Assembly: GCF_014199295.1 (NCBI RefSeq)
Contig: NZ_JACIJH010000009.1
Location: 62,001 to 126,000, forward strand
From: Sphingopyxis panaciterrulae
Lineage (GTDB): Bacteria; Pseudomonadota; Alphaproteobacteria; Sphingomonadales; Sphingomonadaceae
DNA length: 64,000 bases
Direction: 5' to 3'
Part shown: piece after piece, positions 1 to 8,189 of the stretch
Layout: every line of letters begins with the position of its first letter
Numbering within the stretch: position 1 is the first letter of the stretch
Translations under genes and position numbers: made by a program
The notes under the pieces: generated by a model
Databases searched by the model: none
What the model was told of the DNA's origin: nothing
What the model saw: the letters and a program-made list of their open reading frames with translations, nothing else

Positions 1-2892
1 AAGCTGTTCCGCAACTTCCGACGAAACATTGAGATTGAGGTCGCCATTCTGCGCTATCGCGAGCTGGCGTTTCGTCATAGTGATGCCTTCGGCGCGCAGC
101 AGTCCCTGCATACGCGATAGCCGTTCATTCTCCACCACCCGTGTCAGCCGTTCGTTGCGCGCGCGATCGGCGATGCCCGCCGCGCCGCCCTCGGCCATTT
201 CGACCTGATTGCCCGCCGTGCGGTTGAGCGCTCCGATGAAGGCATCGAGCCGCGCGGCCTCGCGGGTCGATACGCCCGCCGCCGCCGCGCCTTCCGCAAA
301 CCCGAAATTGTCGCTCTGCCGCCGCTGCTCGCCGATCCGCGCGGCGCTGCGAACGCCGCCATGGCCGACCTCGCGCTGCGCATCGAGCTTGCCCGACCGC
401 TCGGCGAAGTCGTAGCCCGCTGCTTCGCGCGTACGGCCATAGACGCTCGCGCCTTCGTGCCCGGCCTCGGCGGTTGCGCCGTCGGCGGTGCCGAGCTGGA
501 CCGAGGCGTTGTACATTTCGAGAGCGCGCATGACCTGCCCCTCGTTGCGGCCCGTCGAGCGCGAAAGCGAGGAAATCGCCGTCGAACGGGCCTCGCCTGA
601 CAGGGTATTGATGAATCCGATGCGGCGCGAGGTTTCGTCGACGGAGAGGCCGAGCATCGCCGCCGCATTCCGCTGACCTTCATTATTGCCGGTGCGCCAT
701 GCCTGTTCGGTCGCGACATTGCGCCGCTCGATGCCTGCGACATTATCGCCGGCGTAATCGCGGCGGCCTTCCATCGCGCCGACCTGGATCCGTGCGCCTG
801 TCAGGTCGTTTCGCAGCATCTGTTCCTGCTCGTAGCTGTTGGCGATGAGCTTGGCGAAGGTCGGGTCGGCCGACGCCTGCGCGATTACCGTCGAGGCCTT
901 GAGATCGGCATCCTTGCCTTCATAGCCGTTTCGCTCGAAGTGCCGCCGCGCGCCCAGGAACATCATGTCATAGGCGCGCGTGTCCCCGAAAGCCTTCCAT
1001 TGCACCATGTTCTGCGTGAAAGCCGCGAAGGCACGCTCGCCCGATTGTCCCTCCCCGAAATAGCTCGTGCCGAGGGCGCGGAGCGCGTCCTTCTCGGCAA
1101 AATTGTGAATCGCCGAGGTGGTCGCGTTGGCGCGCACGGCGGCGGCGGTTGCGGGATGCGAGAGGTCGCGGCCGACGAGAGCAGGGGCAAGACCACCAAG
1201 TTCACGCGCGGCATCGGTCGCGCCGAGTGCGAAACCCGTCGTTCCCGCCGCACCGGGCGTGCGGTCGGCCAGATATCCGCCGGCCGCACCGAACGCCCGG
1301 TTGCTGCCGAGCGTCGACCGCTCCCCGAAATCCCCAAAGCTCGACACCGCGCTGCGCCGCGCCATCGTGCCGGTCGCGGAGGCCTGCGCTTCGAGCGCCT
1401 GCGCCCGGCCTTCGTTCGTCACGATCGGCGTCGCTGCCACAGTTCCCTGGCCCTGCGCGCCGAGCGCGCCGCTGGTGAACGAGGTGAAGACATTGCCCGA
1501 GAAGCGGAAAACAGTGAAGACGAAGGCGCCGGCGAGACCCGCTGCCGCGGTGCGGAAGCTGCCGAAGATCGCGAGCGCCTTCATCGCCGAAGAAGGCGCC
1601 AGCATCCAGGCATTGGCGGCGACATGGTTCGAGCGCATCTCCGCGAGCACATCCATCGCGCGCCCGAGCGTGAGCTGGTAGATGCCGGCGTCGATCACGC
1701 CCCACATGGCGACGAACACGAACAGACCAAGCGCGAAGGAGGCGACGCGCAGGTTGATCGGGGTCAGGATGAAGAGCAGCGCGATCGGCATCATGAACAG
1801 CATGATGCCGAACACCGTCGCGCGGATCGTCGGCATCCATTCGTTGGCGGTCGACATGGTCGCAAGCCCACTCGATACGACCGCGCGGTTCGCCATGACG
1901 CGCGCGGCTGTGGCCGGACTGTCCTCGAACAGCACGTCGCCGACGGCGTTTCCGAGATTGATGTTGGTCATGAGTTGCTGGAGCGTCAGTGGCGTCGCGA
2001 GCATCGTGTCGCCGAGCGCGCCGAGGTTCGACCGACAGCGCTGAAGCTGGCTCGTGTTGGCCACATCATAGCCGGTGCGTTCGCAAACCTGCCGACTATA
2101 GTCCTCGAACAGCGCCGGATCGGACAGTCGATCCGAGATATAGGTCCAGGCTTCGGTGCAACTTACGGTGGTGCCGCCCTTGTCGGTCGCGGTGAAGACG
2201 GTCGAGAAGGTCGCAGGCCCCGCCATCGCCGCGAAGGCGGCGGGGAGGTCCGTCGTCGTGCGGAACAATTGATCGTCATCGACGCCATAGGCCGGTGACA
2301 CCCGCGCAACCGGATAGCATTGGCGCACATAATCCTTGATCGTCGCATCGAGAAAGCTGTCGGTCATGGGACCGCGTGGGCTAACGGCGTTGAGGAACAG
2401 GTCGAAGCTGTGCCCGCCCGCGCCGAACTCGAGCTTGGCATTGGGGTCGAGCGTGTTGTCGTCGATCGTCTCGGCGATCGCGCGCTCCATCATGTTGGTG
2501 ACGCCCGCGACCAGCACGATCAGGTTCGGCACGTCGCCGACGGGTTGATAGGCGTTGCGGACCCGGTCGTAGACATGGACCGTGCCCGTCGTCGCGACGA
2601 GGCCGACGAAAAGGCCGACGCCGACGAGCGTCTGGAACCCGAAGGCCACGATCCCCATGCCGTTGCCGCGCACACTCGCGATAAGCGCGCCGAGCGCGAT
2701 CCCGGCGACCGCGATGATGACGACCAGCGTTTCGTACCGCGGATCGGCAAAGATCATCGAGACGAGACGGAAAGCATCGACCGTCTCGTTGAACCCGTTA
2801 TAGGTGTGGAAGCTGGTTTCGAGGGCGAACGCGGCCGTCGGTGTGGCAGCGGCAAGAGCAGCTAGGAGTGCTGAGAAGGAGCGGGCGCGCAT
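1..2892 (-). CDS. traG: TraG, F-type conjugation inner-membrane protein (partial, runs off left edge)
   Basis: The reading frame is open from an ATG at 2892 down to base 1 (964 codons, no stop), so the C-terminus lies outside the window. An N-terminal signal-peptide-like stretch is followed by hydrophobic segments near residues 40-85 and again around 320-390. After that comes a long polar, Ala/Arg/Glu-rich region typical of the periplasmic part of TraG. In the F system TraG acts in pilus assembly and mating-pair stabilisation, and its C-terminal part in entry exclusion. It starts 2 nt after the traH stop, matching the F order traH-traG. The family call rests on topology, length and position more than on a single motif. 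No frame damage is visible in the part present. Confidence 0.85.
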   Translation of the reverse strand, partial: MRARSFSALLAALAAATPTAAFALETSFHTYNGFNETVDAFRLVSMIFADPRYETLVVIIAVAGIALGALIASVRGNGMGIVAFGFQTLVGVGLFVGLVATTGTVHVYDRVRNAYQPVGDVPNLIVLVAGVTNMMERAIAETIDDNTLDPNAKLEFGAGGHSFDLFLNAVSPRGPMTDSFLDATIKDYVRQCYPVARVSPAYGVDDDQLFRTTTDLPAAFAAMAGPATFSTVFTATDKGGTTVSCTEAWTYISDRLSDPALFEDYSRQVCERTGYDVANTSQLQRCRSNLGALGDTMLATPLTLQQLMTNINLGNAVGDVLFEDSPATAARVMANRAVVSSGLATMSTANEWMPTIRATVFGIMLFMMPIALLFILTPINLRVASFALGLFVFVAMWGVIDAGIYQLTLGRAMDVLAEMRSNHVAANAWMLAPSSAMKALAIFGSFRTAAAGLAGAFVFTVFRFSGNVFTSFTSGALGAQGQGTVAATPIVTNEGRAQALEAQASATGTMARRSAVSSFGDFGERSTLGSNRAFGAAGGYLADRTPGAAGTTGFALGATDAARELGGLAPALVGRDLSHPATAAAVRANATTSAIHNFAEKDALRALGTSYFGEGQSGERAFAAFTQNMVQWKAFGDTRAYDMMFLGARRHFERNGYEGKDADLKASTVIAQASADPTFAKLIANSYEQEQMLRNDLTGARIQVGAMEGRRDYAGDNVAGIERRNVATEQAWRTGNNEGQRNAAAMLGLSVDETSRRIGFINTLSGEARSTAISSLSRSTGRNEGQVMRALEMYNASVQLGTADGATAEAGHEGASVYGRTREAAGYDFAERSGKLDAQREVGHGGVRSAARIGEQRRQSDNFGFAEGAAAAGVSTREAARLDAFIGALNRTAGNQVEMAEGGAAGIADRARNERLTRVVENERLSRMQGLLRAEGITMTKRQLAIAQNGDLNLNVSSEVAEQL

Positions 2893-2894
2893 GG

Positions 2895-4319
2895 TCAGCG
2901 ATTGCGGTTGGCGGCGGCACCGGCGGCGTCGCGCGCGTCGCGGTCGCGCTGGCGGACGAGACCGGCGTAGTTGGCAGAGAGGTTGGTCTGCTCGAGCGCC
3001 GCCATATAGGATTGGCGCATCTGCGCACGCTGGCGCAGCACCTCGTCGCGGAGGCCCTGCAACTGCTCGATCCCCTTGCTGAGGATACGGGTCTGGCAGA
3101 CATTCGCATTGCCGGCATCGGCAGCGCCTGCTACCGTTGCCCCGCGCTCGGCGTTCGACAGCGCATAGTCGATGCTGCGGGTGAGATCATTGAGCATCTG
3201 GTAGGCGAGGGTGAGGGCGACAAGTTCGTCGGTGTCGCCGATCACGCTGTCCTCGACGCCCTCGCGGACGCCCCATTCGAGTATCCGGTAGACGGGAAGC
3301 GTTTTCACATTGGCGACGAACTGGCGTTCCTCTGCCGTCAACGCGGAGCGCGTGCGGATCTTGGTGGCGATCGCCTGCATCCGTTCGCGCGCGAGGATGA
3401 GCGCGCCGCGGCCCGGCCCGTCGACCTGGCAGTCGGCGCCGGTCGGTGGGACGTTGAGCGCGCGTGACTGGACGCGGCCGGTCAGGAAATCGTCGACCCC
3501 CTCGGTGTCCTGCCGCGGGCACGCCGGGATCGCCGAGAAGAGCGGCACCTTGTCGGTCGCATCCCAGCGCATATAGACGTCGCCGACGCGGGCGCGCATG
3601 ACGCCGGTCCATTCGCCCGCGCCGACGCGCGCGGCGGCATGGGCGAGCAGCGAGCCGGTGCGGAAGATGTCGGTGACCTCGCGCGGGCAGTTGGCGAGCG
3701 CGTCGCGCAGATCCTCGGTCGGGTTGTTCTGGTTCGCCTGGATCTTCTCGCGGCTCTGCTGATAGCTTTTCGCATAGCCTTCCTTGATCGACTTGTAGCC
3801 GGTCATTTCTTCGATGATGCCCGACATATTGTCGTCGCCCTTGGCGATCTGGACCATGCGGTTGGCGAGACGGCAGTCATTGACCTGGATCGAGTTCAGA
3901 AAATTGGTCGCCGCCTCCATCTTTGAGATGATGTTGCCCATCTTCTCATCGAGCGTCTCGAGAAGATATTGGAACGCCACCGCCGGCGCGGCTTGCAGGA
4001 TGCTCTCCAACTTCTGGACGAGGTAATCCGGGTCGAGGAAGGACATGCCGCCGAGGAACATGTCGATGCCGCCGCAGCCCGCCTTCACCTTCGGGAGGGT
4101 CAGGCTCATCAGATAATCATTGTGGACATCGACGCGGCCCGAGAAGCCGCCCGCGGTCACATAGCCACGCGCCTGGTCCTCGAAGCTGCCGGGCGAGGTA
4201 TAGGTGACATTGTCGAACCAATGCTCGGCCCAGTTCTGCGCGGCAGCCGGGGGCGATGCAGCGGCAGCGATGAGAAGCGCCAAGATGACCTGACGGGGGC
4301 GACAGAGGGGATTGGTCAT
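2895..4319 (-). CDS. traH: TraH, F-type pilus assembly protein
   Basis: This encodes a 474-residue exported protein. I chose the ATG at 4319 rather than a longer upstream frame because it gives a clean signal peptide (Arg near the N-terminus, Leu/Ile/Ala core, Ala-rich cleavage region ending AAAQN). The mature protein has the Gly-rich GGIDMFLGG motif near residue 70 and the length expected for TraH (F TraH is about 450 aa). TraH works in the periplasm/outer membrane in F-pilus assembly with TraF, TraW, TraU and TrbB. The stop lies 2 nt before traG. Upstream, coupling to the operon is interrupted by a toxin-antitoxin module on the other strand. Confidence 0.9.
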   Translation of the reverse strand: MTNPLCRPRQVILALLIAAAASPPAAAQNWAEHWFDNVTYTSPGSFEDQARGYVTAGGFSGRVDVHNDYLMSLTLPKVKAGCGGIDMFLGGMSFLDPDYLVQKLESILQAAPAVAFQYLLETLDEKMGNIISKMEAATNFLNSIQVNDCRLANRMVQIAKGDDNMSGIIEEMTGYKSIKEGYAKSYQQSREKIQANQNNPTEDLRDALANCPREVTDIFRTGSLLAHAAARVGAGEWTGVMRARVGDVYMRWDATDKVPLFSAIPACPRQDTEGVDDFLTGRVQSRALNVPPTGADCQVDGPGRGALILARERMQAIATKIRTRSALTAEERQFVANVKTLPVYRILEWGVREGVEDSVIGDTDELVALTLAYQMLNDLTRSIDYALSNAERGATVAGAADAGNANVCQTRILSKGIEQLQGLRDEVLRQRAQMRQSYMAALEQTNLSANYAGLVRQRDRDARDAAGAAANRNR

Positions 4320-4632
4320 GGCCGGTCTTCCAAAAAGGGGATCGTGGCGGCGCGGGCGTGTGCTGCTTTTGGATTTTGGAAATCCGGCAAAATTAATTTG
4401 CGGGCGCGCCGCACTGAACCGTGCCGAAGCTGTCCGAACGTGCGTCCCCACTATTTTGGGTCTCCTCCGAGCGGAGGGCCGATCTGGCAGGACGCTTCCG
4501 CAGCTTGTGCATGGAATGGGCGCTTCGTATCGCGCTCACAACGGGAGGGGCACGCTCGCGCCTATGGAAGGCAGGGACGTGCTGCTTTCTCTATGTTGGC
4601 GCGACGGATTGCAATGCTCCCCGGATCGCATT
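4320..4632. other. Intergenic region between traH and vapB; no gene recognised
   Basis: No credible coding sequence is seen. The part near traH contains an AT-rich patch around 4370-4400, less GC-rich than the flanking tra genes, which could hold a traH promoter. I could not assign -35/-10 elements with confidence. The region separates divergent genes (traH leftward, vapBC rightward) and looks like a scar of the toxin-antitoxin insertion. Confidence 0.4.
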
Positions 4633-4662
4633 ATGTGTATAGATATAGATAAGGATACACAT
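4633..4662 (+). promoter_or_regulatory. Perfect 8-bp inverted repeat abutting vapB (probable autoregulatory operator)
   Basis: ATGTGTAT at 4633-4640 is repeated inverted as ATACACAT at 4655-4662, with a 14-nt AT-rich spacer, one base before the vapB start codon. An AGG at 4652-4654 inside the spacer can serve as ribosome binding site. VapB-type antitoxins with ribbon-helix-helix folds repress their own promoters through such dyads, so this is the likely VapBC binding site. Confidence 0.65.
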
Positions 4663-4663
4663 C

Positions 4664-4858
4664 ATGCGGACAAACATTGTCATCGACGATAAGCTTATGG
4701 ACGAGGCTCTGCGTGCGACTGGACTCAAGACGAAGCGAGAAGCCGTCGAGCTCGGTTTGCGTACGCTTCTCAGGCTTCGCAATCAGCAGAACATTCGCAA
4801 GTTTCGGGGTAAGCTTGCATGGTCCGGGGATCTCGAAGCCATGAGAACCGATGGATGA
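4664..4858 (+). CDS. vapB: VapB-type antitoxin (ribbon-helix-helix)
   Basis: This 64-residue protein has an N-terminal MRTNIVIDDKLMDEAL segment, the classic beta strand and first helix of the VapB/RHH_VapB family. It is followed by a TGLKTKREAVELGLRTLLRL helix. The C-terminal tail, which would wrap the toxin, is short and basic then acidic. Its stop overlaps the vapC start as ATGA. It runs opposite to the surrounding tra genes. Likely function: neutralise the adjacent PIN-domain toxin and repress the module promoter. Confidence 0.9.
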   Translation: MRTNIVIDDKLMDEALRATGLKTKREAVELGLRTLLRLRNQQNIRKFRGKLAWSGDLEAMRTDG

Positions 4859-5256
4859 TCCTTGTCGATTCAAGCGTCTGGATAGATTATTTTCAAGGCA
4901 ACCCTACGCCGGAAGCCGAGCGGCTCGATATGTTGCTCGGCAGCGAGCCATTGCTCATAGGCGACATAATTTTGGCCGAAGTGCTACAGGGCTTCAGCAA
5001 AGACCGCGATTTCAACACCGGATTGCGGTTGATGGGATCGCTTGAGCTGATTGAAATCGGCGGTCGCGAGATCGCAGTCCAGGCGGCACGTAACTTCAGG
5101 CACTTGCGCGCCAAAGGCATCACGATTCGCAAAACGATCGATACGCTCATTGCTACGCGTTGCATCGAAGATGGCATATCGCTGCTACACCGCGATCGTG
5201 ACTTCGATCCATTCGTGGAGCATCTCGGTCTTGCCTCTGCCATGCCGGACGAGTGA
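4855..5256 (+). CDS. vapC: VapC toxin, PIN-domain ribonuclease
   Basis: The 133-residue protein starts at the ATG overlapping the vapB stop (ATGA, 4855-4858); an upstream in-frame start would be embedded in vapB and is rejected. The PIN acidic residues are visible: Asp5 in LVDSSVWIDYF, Glu42 in LAEVLQGF, Asp96 in TIDTLIA and Asp114 in LLHRDRDF. The family cleaves RNA, often tRNA or rRNA, using Mg2+. With vapB it forms a complete type II addiction module lodged between traH and the trbB-like gene. No degradation is seen, so it is probably functional. Confidence 0.92.
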   Translation: MILVDSSVWIDYFQGNPTPEAERLDMLLGSEPLLIGDIILAEVLQGFSKDRDFNTGLRLMGSLELIEIGGREIAVQAARNFRHLRAKGITIRKTIDTLIATRCIEDGISLLHRDRDFDPFVEHLGLASAMPDE

Positions 5257-5362
5257 GCTAATATTGCAAATATGGACTCAAGCTCCAGCGATGAGAGGTT
5301 AATTGAGCGGCGGGTATCTCACTGCTGCGGTCCGATGACGCCTGGATGCCCCAAACACTCCT

Positions 5363-5965
5363 CTATGGTCTGGCTCTCGACCGACTTTGCTCCGTCGGTG
5401 TAACTCCCACAATCCCGGTGAACTTAGAAAGCGCGCGGACGCCGACGGCAGGGCGAACCCCGGTGAGCATCTTGGCGGCGAGGTAAAGGTTGCGCGCGAG
5501 GTTAGGCGCATGGTCCGTCCCGATCGCGACGGGTACGATACGGTTCTGGTCGGCCGCCGGGCGCGCCCATACGACCGGATGACCGATCCACGGCAGCCCG
5601 AGACGACCCGAGTGCAGCATCGCTTCCTGCTCACCGATTGCGCGAACCTCCCAGCCGTAGTGGGAGCGAAGGCTGCCGAGCTTCGTCCAGAGGTCGGCGC
5701 AGGGGACGCATCCGGGCGCCGTGCTCACCTCGATGACGAAGATGCCGCGCTGACCTCGCAATGTCTCGCCGAGGTCCGGAGGAAAGGCCCGCGTGACTGG
5801 CACCCGGTCGAGCCAGCTGTTCATCTCGGTTATTGTCGCGACCGGGTGGATCGCAGCGCGTGCAGCTACCTCGCGGCCGACCATTTGGGCGCCCGCAGGC
5901 GAACCGAATATAACTGCCGCACATGCCAGCGTAAGGATATTGGCTCGCCTAAATCCATCTTGCAG
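5363..5965 (-). CDS. TrbB-like thioredoxin-fold protein of the tra operon; start region disturbed
   Basis: About 200 residues: a hydrophobic signal-peptide-like N-terminus ending SPAGAQ, then a thioredoxin-like core with a CVPC motif in APGCVPCADLW. In the F order a disulfide-handling protein (TrbB) lies between traF and traH, exactly this position. No ATG, GTG or TTG is in frame ahead of the signal peptide; the first plausible in-frame codon is CTG at 5965. An ATG at 5975, with AAGGA just upstream, is out of frame by one base. A single-base change here would restore a perfect signal peptide starting MPYLQDGF. The gene may therefore be silent, or start at a non-standard codon. Antitoxin gene 2 begins only 46 bp away on the other strand. 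Confidence 0.65.
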   Translation of the reverse strand: MQDGFRRANILTLACAAVIFGSPAGAQMVGREVAARAAIHPVATITEMNSWLDRVPVTRAFPPDLGETLRGQRGIFVIEVSTAPGCVPCADLWTKLGSLRSHYGWEVRAIGEQEAMLHSGRLGLPWIGHPVVWARPAADQNRIVPVAIGTDHAPNLARNLYLAAKMLTGVRPAVGVRALSKFTGIVGVTPTEQSRSRARP

Positions 5966-6010
5966 GTAAGGGCATTTTTCCTTACATCGGATAACGGAAA
6001 GGATATTCCG
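5966..6010 (+). promoter_or_regulatory. Two small dyads upstream of the AbrB-type antitoxin
   Basis: GTAAGG (5966-5971) is repeated inverted as CCTTAC (5980-5985). CGGAA (5995-5999) is repeated inverted as TTCCG (6006-6010), next to the antitoxin ATG at 6012. AAAGGA at 5998-6003 is the likely ribosome binding site. Autoregulation of AbrB/MazE-type antitoxins through such dyads is well known, so this is a candidate operator. It also covers the disturbed start of the trbB-like gene. Confidence 0.5.
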
Positions 6011-6011
6011 T

Positions 6012-6263
6012 ATGAACGCCGTTACGATCACGACAAAGGGACAGATCACACTGAGAAAGGAGTTGCTCAGGCATCTCGGCGTCCATCCCGGCGACAAGAT
6101 CAGCTTCGACAAACTTCCTGGCGGAGAGATCAAAATCCGGGCGATCAGACCGTCAGGAAAGATTGAGAATTTCTTCGGATCTTTGAAGCGAGAAGGCCAA
6201 CGGCCGATCTCGATCGAAGAGATGAAAGAGGCGATTGAAAAGGGCTGGGCGGGCCAGCTGTGA
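6012..6263 (+). CDS. AbrB/MazE-type antitoxin (swapped-hairpin)
   Basis: The 83-residue protein begins MNAVTITTKGQITLRKELL, the hallmark of SpoVT/AbrB-like antitoxins (TxKGQITLPxxLR pattern, here with R for P). It continues with HPGDKISF and an acidic/basic C-terminal tail likely to bind the toxin. Its stop overlaps the toxin start by four bases (GTGA). This DNA-binding fold differs from that of the first antitoxin, so the two modules are not recent duplicates. Confidence 0.88.
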   Translation: MNAVTITTKGQITLRKELLRHLGVHPGDKISFDKLPGGEIKIRAIRPSGKIENFFGSLKREGQRPISIEEMKEAIEKGWAGQL

Positions 6264-6658
6264 AGATTACGGCGGACACCAACATCCTCGTTCGAGCAGC
6301 AACGTTGGACGATCCCGTTCAGGGAGCCGTCGCGCAGAAGCTCATGAAGCAGGCCGAAACTGTCGCTGTGACGCTTCCGGCATTGTGCGAGTTCTGCTGG
6401 GTGCTCGGGAGAGTGTACCGATATGAATCGGCGAGAGTCGCTGCATCTATCCGATTTCTTATTGACGCGGAAAACATCGCAGTCGACCGGCAAGCTGTCG
6501 AGGCAGGGCTTGCCGTGTTGGACGAGGGTGGGGACTTTGCCGATGGCCTCATCGCCCACGAAGGCCAATGGCTCGGCGGCGAGACATTCGTCAGCTTCGA
6601 CCGCGAAGCTGTCGGTCTGCTGAAGAAGCAAGGGCACGACGCGCTTATTCCCAAATGA
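6260..6658 (+). CDS. vapC: VapC-family PIN-domain toxin (second module)
   Basis: This 132-residue protein starts at a GTG that overlaps the antitoxin stop. PIN-domain acidic residues are Asp6 (ITADTNILVRA), Glu44 (LCEFCWVL), Asp95 (DFADGLIA) and Asp114 (VSFDREAV). It is predicted to be a Mg2+-dependent RNase held inactive by the AbrB-type partner. The module is antisense to the tra operon and lies between traF and the trbB-like gene, ending 47 bp from the traF stop in convergent orientation. Confidence 0.9.
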   Translation: MKITADTNILVRAATLDDPVQGAVAQKLMKQAETVAVTLPALCEFCWVLGRVYRYESARVAASIRFLIDAENIAVDRQAVEAGLAVLDEGGDFADGLIAHEGQWLGGETFVSFDREAVGLLKKQGHDALIPK

Positions 6659-6705
6659 ACCCGATGCTGCATTGGCAGTATTGTGCAGCTTCGCCATTGT
6701 CCCTG

Positions 6706-7590
6706 TCATCGCTGTGGTCCCAGGCCGACCCCGACGTGGTCGCCCACGAGCACGCGCGGATCGGTCGCCGACACTGGCCCATTCGACAGCGCATCGAAGA
6801 AGCCGTCTTCCTCGCCCGCGCCGGTCAGGAACTGCTCGGGCCTGATGTCGCCGAGCAACAGCCGCACTGCCTGATAGGTGGTCTGCGCGAGATTGGGATA
6901 GGATTCGACGCCGCTCGCGATCACCATGCGCTGCGCGCCGCCGCGGCGGATCACCATCGTCGTCGGCGTGATCTCGACCCCAAAGCGCTGTCCGAGTTCA
7001 GGCCGCTGGTCGATGTCCATCTGAGTGACCTGCCAGCCTGTTTCCTCGCGGAACCGCTCAAGGATCGGCCATTGCACGCGGCAATAGCCGCAAGAGGCGC
7101 GCGAGAACATGACCAGCGCGAACTGCCCCGCATGGGCGCGCAGATAGTGGCGCCGGATCGCGTCCTTCTCGGCGCTCATCGCCGAACGTGCGTCGCCGAC
7201 CATCGGGTTCGCCGACTTGGCGCTGATCTCGGGGTTTTGCAGCAGCGCGAGCTGCGTGACGCCGGCGAAGGCGCGGGCTTTCCTTCGCGCAAAATCCTGC
7301 AACCGCCAGAAATCCGCGACCGCATCGACCGTCAGCACGGTGGCGGCATAGTCGCGTTGCTGTTCGATCAGCTTGCGGATTTTGGGCGGCGTCCAGGTCG
7401 CAAGCTCCGCCATCGGCGGGATAGCAGGTCTCAGGAGCGCGTCGCGTTCGGGCTCGCTCGGCTCCGGCGGCGGTGCCTGATACCACCAATAACCCTGTTT
7501 CGGCTCGGGCGCGCGAGCGGAGGAAGCGCTTTGCGCCGTCGCGGCGGTCGTCGCCGAGAGGGCGAGGCCGGACAGAAGCGCCAGGCGCAT
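6706..7590 (-). CDS. traF: TraF, thioredoxin-like F-pilus assembly protein
   Basis: This is a 294-residue exported protein. The start is the ATG at 7590, overlapping the TGA of the upstream gene by one base (a GTG at 7593 is an alternative adding one residue). A signal peptide is followed by the TraF-type region with GYWWYQAPP near the N-terminus. The C-terminal thioredoxin domain has an intact CGYC motif (FSRASCGYCRVQW) and a cis-Pro-like VEITPTTMV. F TraF has the same layout but usually lacks the catalytic Cys pair, so this version may be redox-active. It acts in the periplasm with TraH, TraW, TraU and TrbB. Confidence 0.88.
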   Translation of the reverse strand: MRLALLSGLALSATTAATAQSASSARAPEPKQGYWWYQAPPPEPSEPERDALLRPAIPPMAELATWTPPKIRKLIEQQRDYAATVLTVDAVADFWRLQDFARRKARAFAGVTQLALLQNPEISAKSANPMVGDARSAMSAEKDAIRRHYLRAHAGQFALVMFSRASCGYCRVQWPILERFREETGWQVTQMDIDQRPELGQRFGVEITPTTMVIRRGGAQRMVIASGVESYPNLAQTTYQAVRLLLGDIRPEQFLTGAGEEDGFFDALSNGPVSATDPRVLVGDHVGVGLGPQR

Positions 7591-8189
7591 CACAGCAGCT
7601 TCTCCACGCGCGTGAGGCGCGCGATCGGCACCGGGCCGTAATAGCGGCTGTCGAACCCGCTCATGTGCTGCGATCCGACGAAGACGGTGCCGGGCTCGAT
7701 CAGCCCGTTGGCCGGACGCCAGTAATCGAGCTTTTGCCCGTGCCTTCCATATGGCTTAGTCACTCCGAGCAGTTCGCCTTCGCAATAATACCAGCCTTCC
7801 ATATGATCGGGGATGATGGTCGACGGCTTCTCGATCAGCGAAATCCGCTCGCCCGGCATGCAGAGCGCGCGTTTGGTCACATTGACCGGGTCAGGGCCAG
7901 CGAGCGGATGCGACAGCTTGAACATGACGAGATCGCCCTTGGCGATCGGACCGGGGCTCACGCGCACCACCAAGGCGTCGACCGACGGCGACATCACGAG
8001 CGTTCCTTGCGGGATGGCCCAAAAGGTGAGCAATCCGAGCGGGATCACGATCGCGCAGGCTCTCCAGAGCCGGTCGGGACGAGCAGGCTCTCCGAGCCCT
8101 TCGGCGCCGAGCGCGACGGCCGCGCGGCACGGCAGATTCTTGAGACCGATGGCCAGATGCTTACCGGCCTTCCAGACGAGACTGAGCAT
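7590..8189 (-). CDS. S26-family signal peptidase of the conjugation operon
   Basis: The ATG at 8189 is chosen because AGGAGGAAG lies 7 nt upstream; it gives 199 residues. A single transmembrane segment (about 42-60) precedes the catalytic domain. The candidate nucleophile is Ser69 (or Ser67) in VMSPSVDALV, the general-base Lys is Lys106 in VTKRALCMPGE, and the C-terminal box is GTVFVGSQHMSGFDSRYYG. This resembles TraF of RP4 and TrhF-type peptidases, which mature pilins or other exported Tra proteins. It overlaps trbC by 29 nt and traF by 1 nt, so all three are translationally coupled. Confidence 0.82.
   Translation of the reverse strand: MLSLVWKAGKHLAIGLKNLPCRAAVALGAEGLGEPARPDRLWRACAIVIPLGLLTFWAIPQGTLVMSPSVDALVVRVSPGPIAKGDLVMFKLSHPLAGPDPVNVTKRALCMPGERISLIEKPSTIIPDHMEGWYYCEGELLGVTKPYGRHGQKLDYWRPANGLIEPGTVFVGSQHMSGFDSRYYGPVPIARLTRVEKLL

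Noticed and set aside
940..2298. Long + strand frame (452 codons) over traG
   Set aside because: It is antisense to a continuous minus-strand frame with signal peptide and membrane segments. Its own translation is Arg/His-rich low-complexity sequence without domain features.
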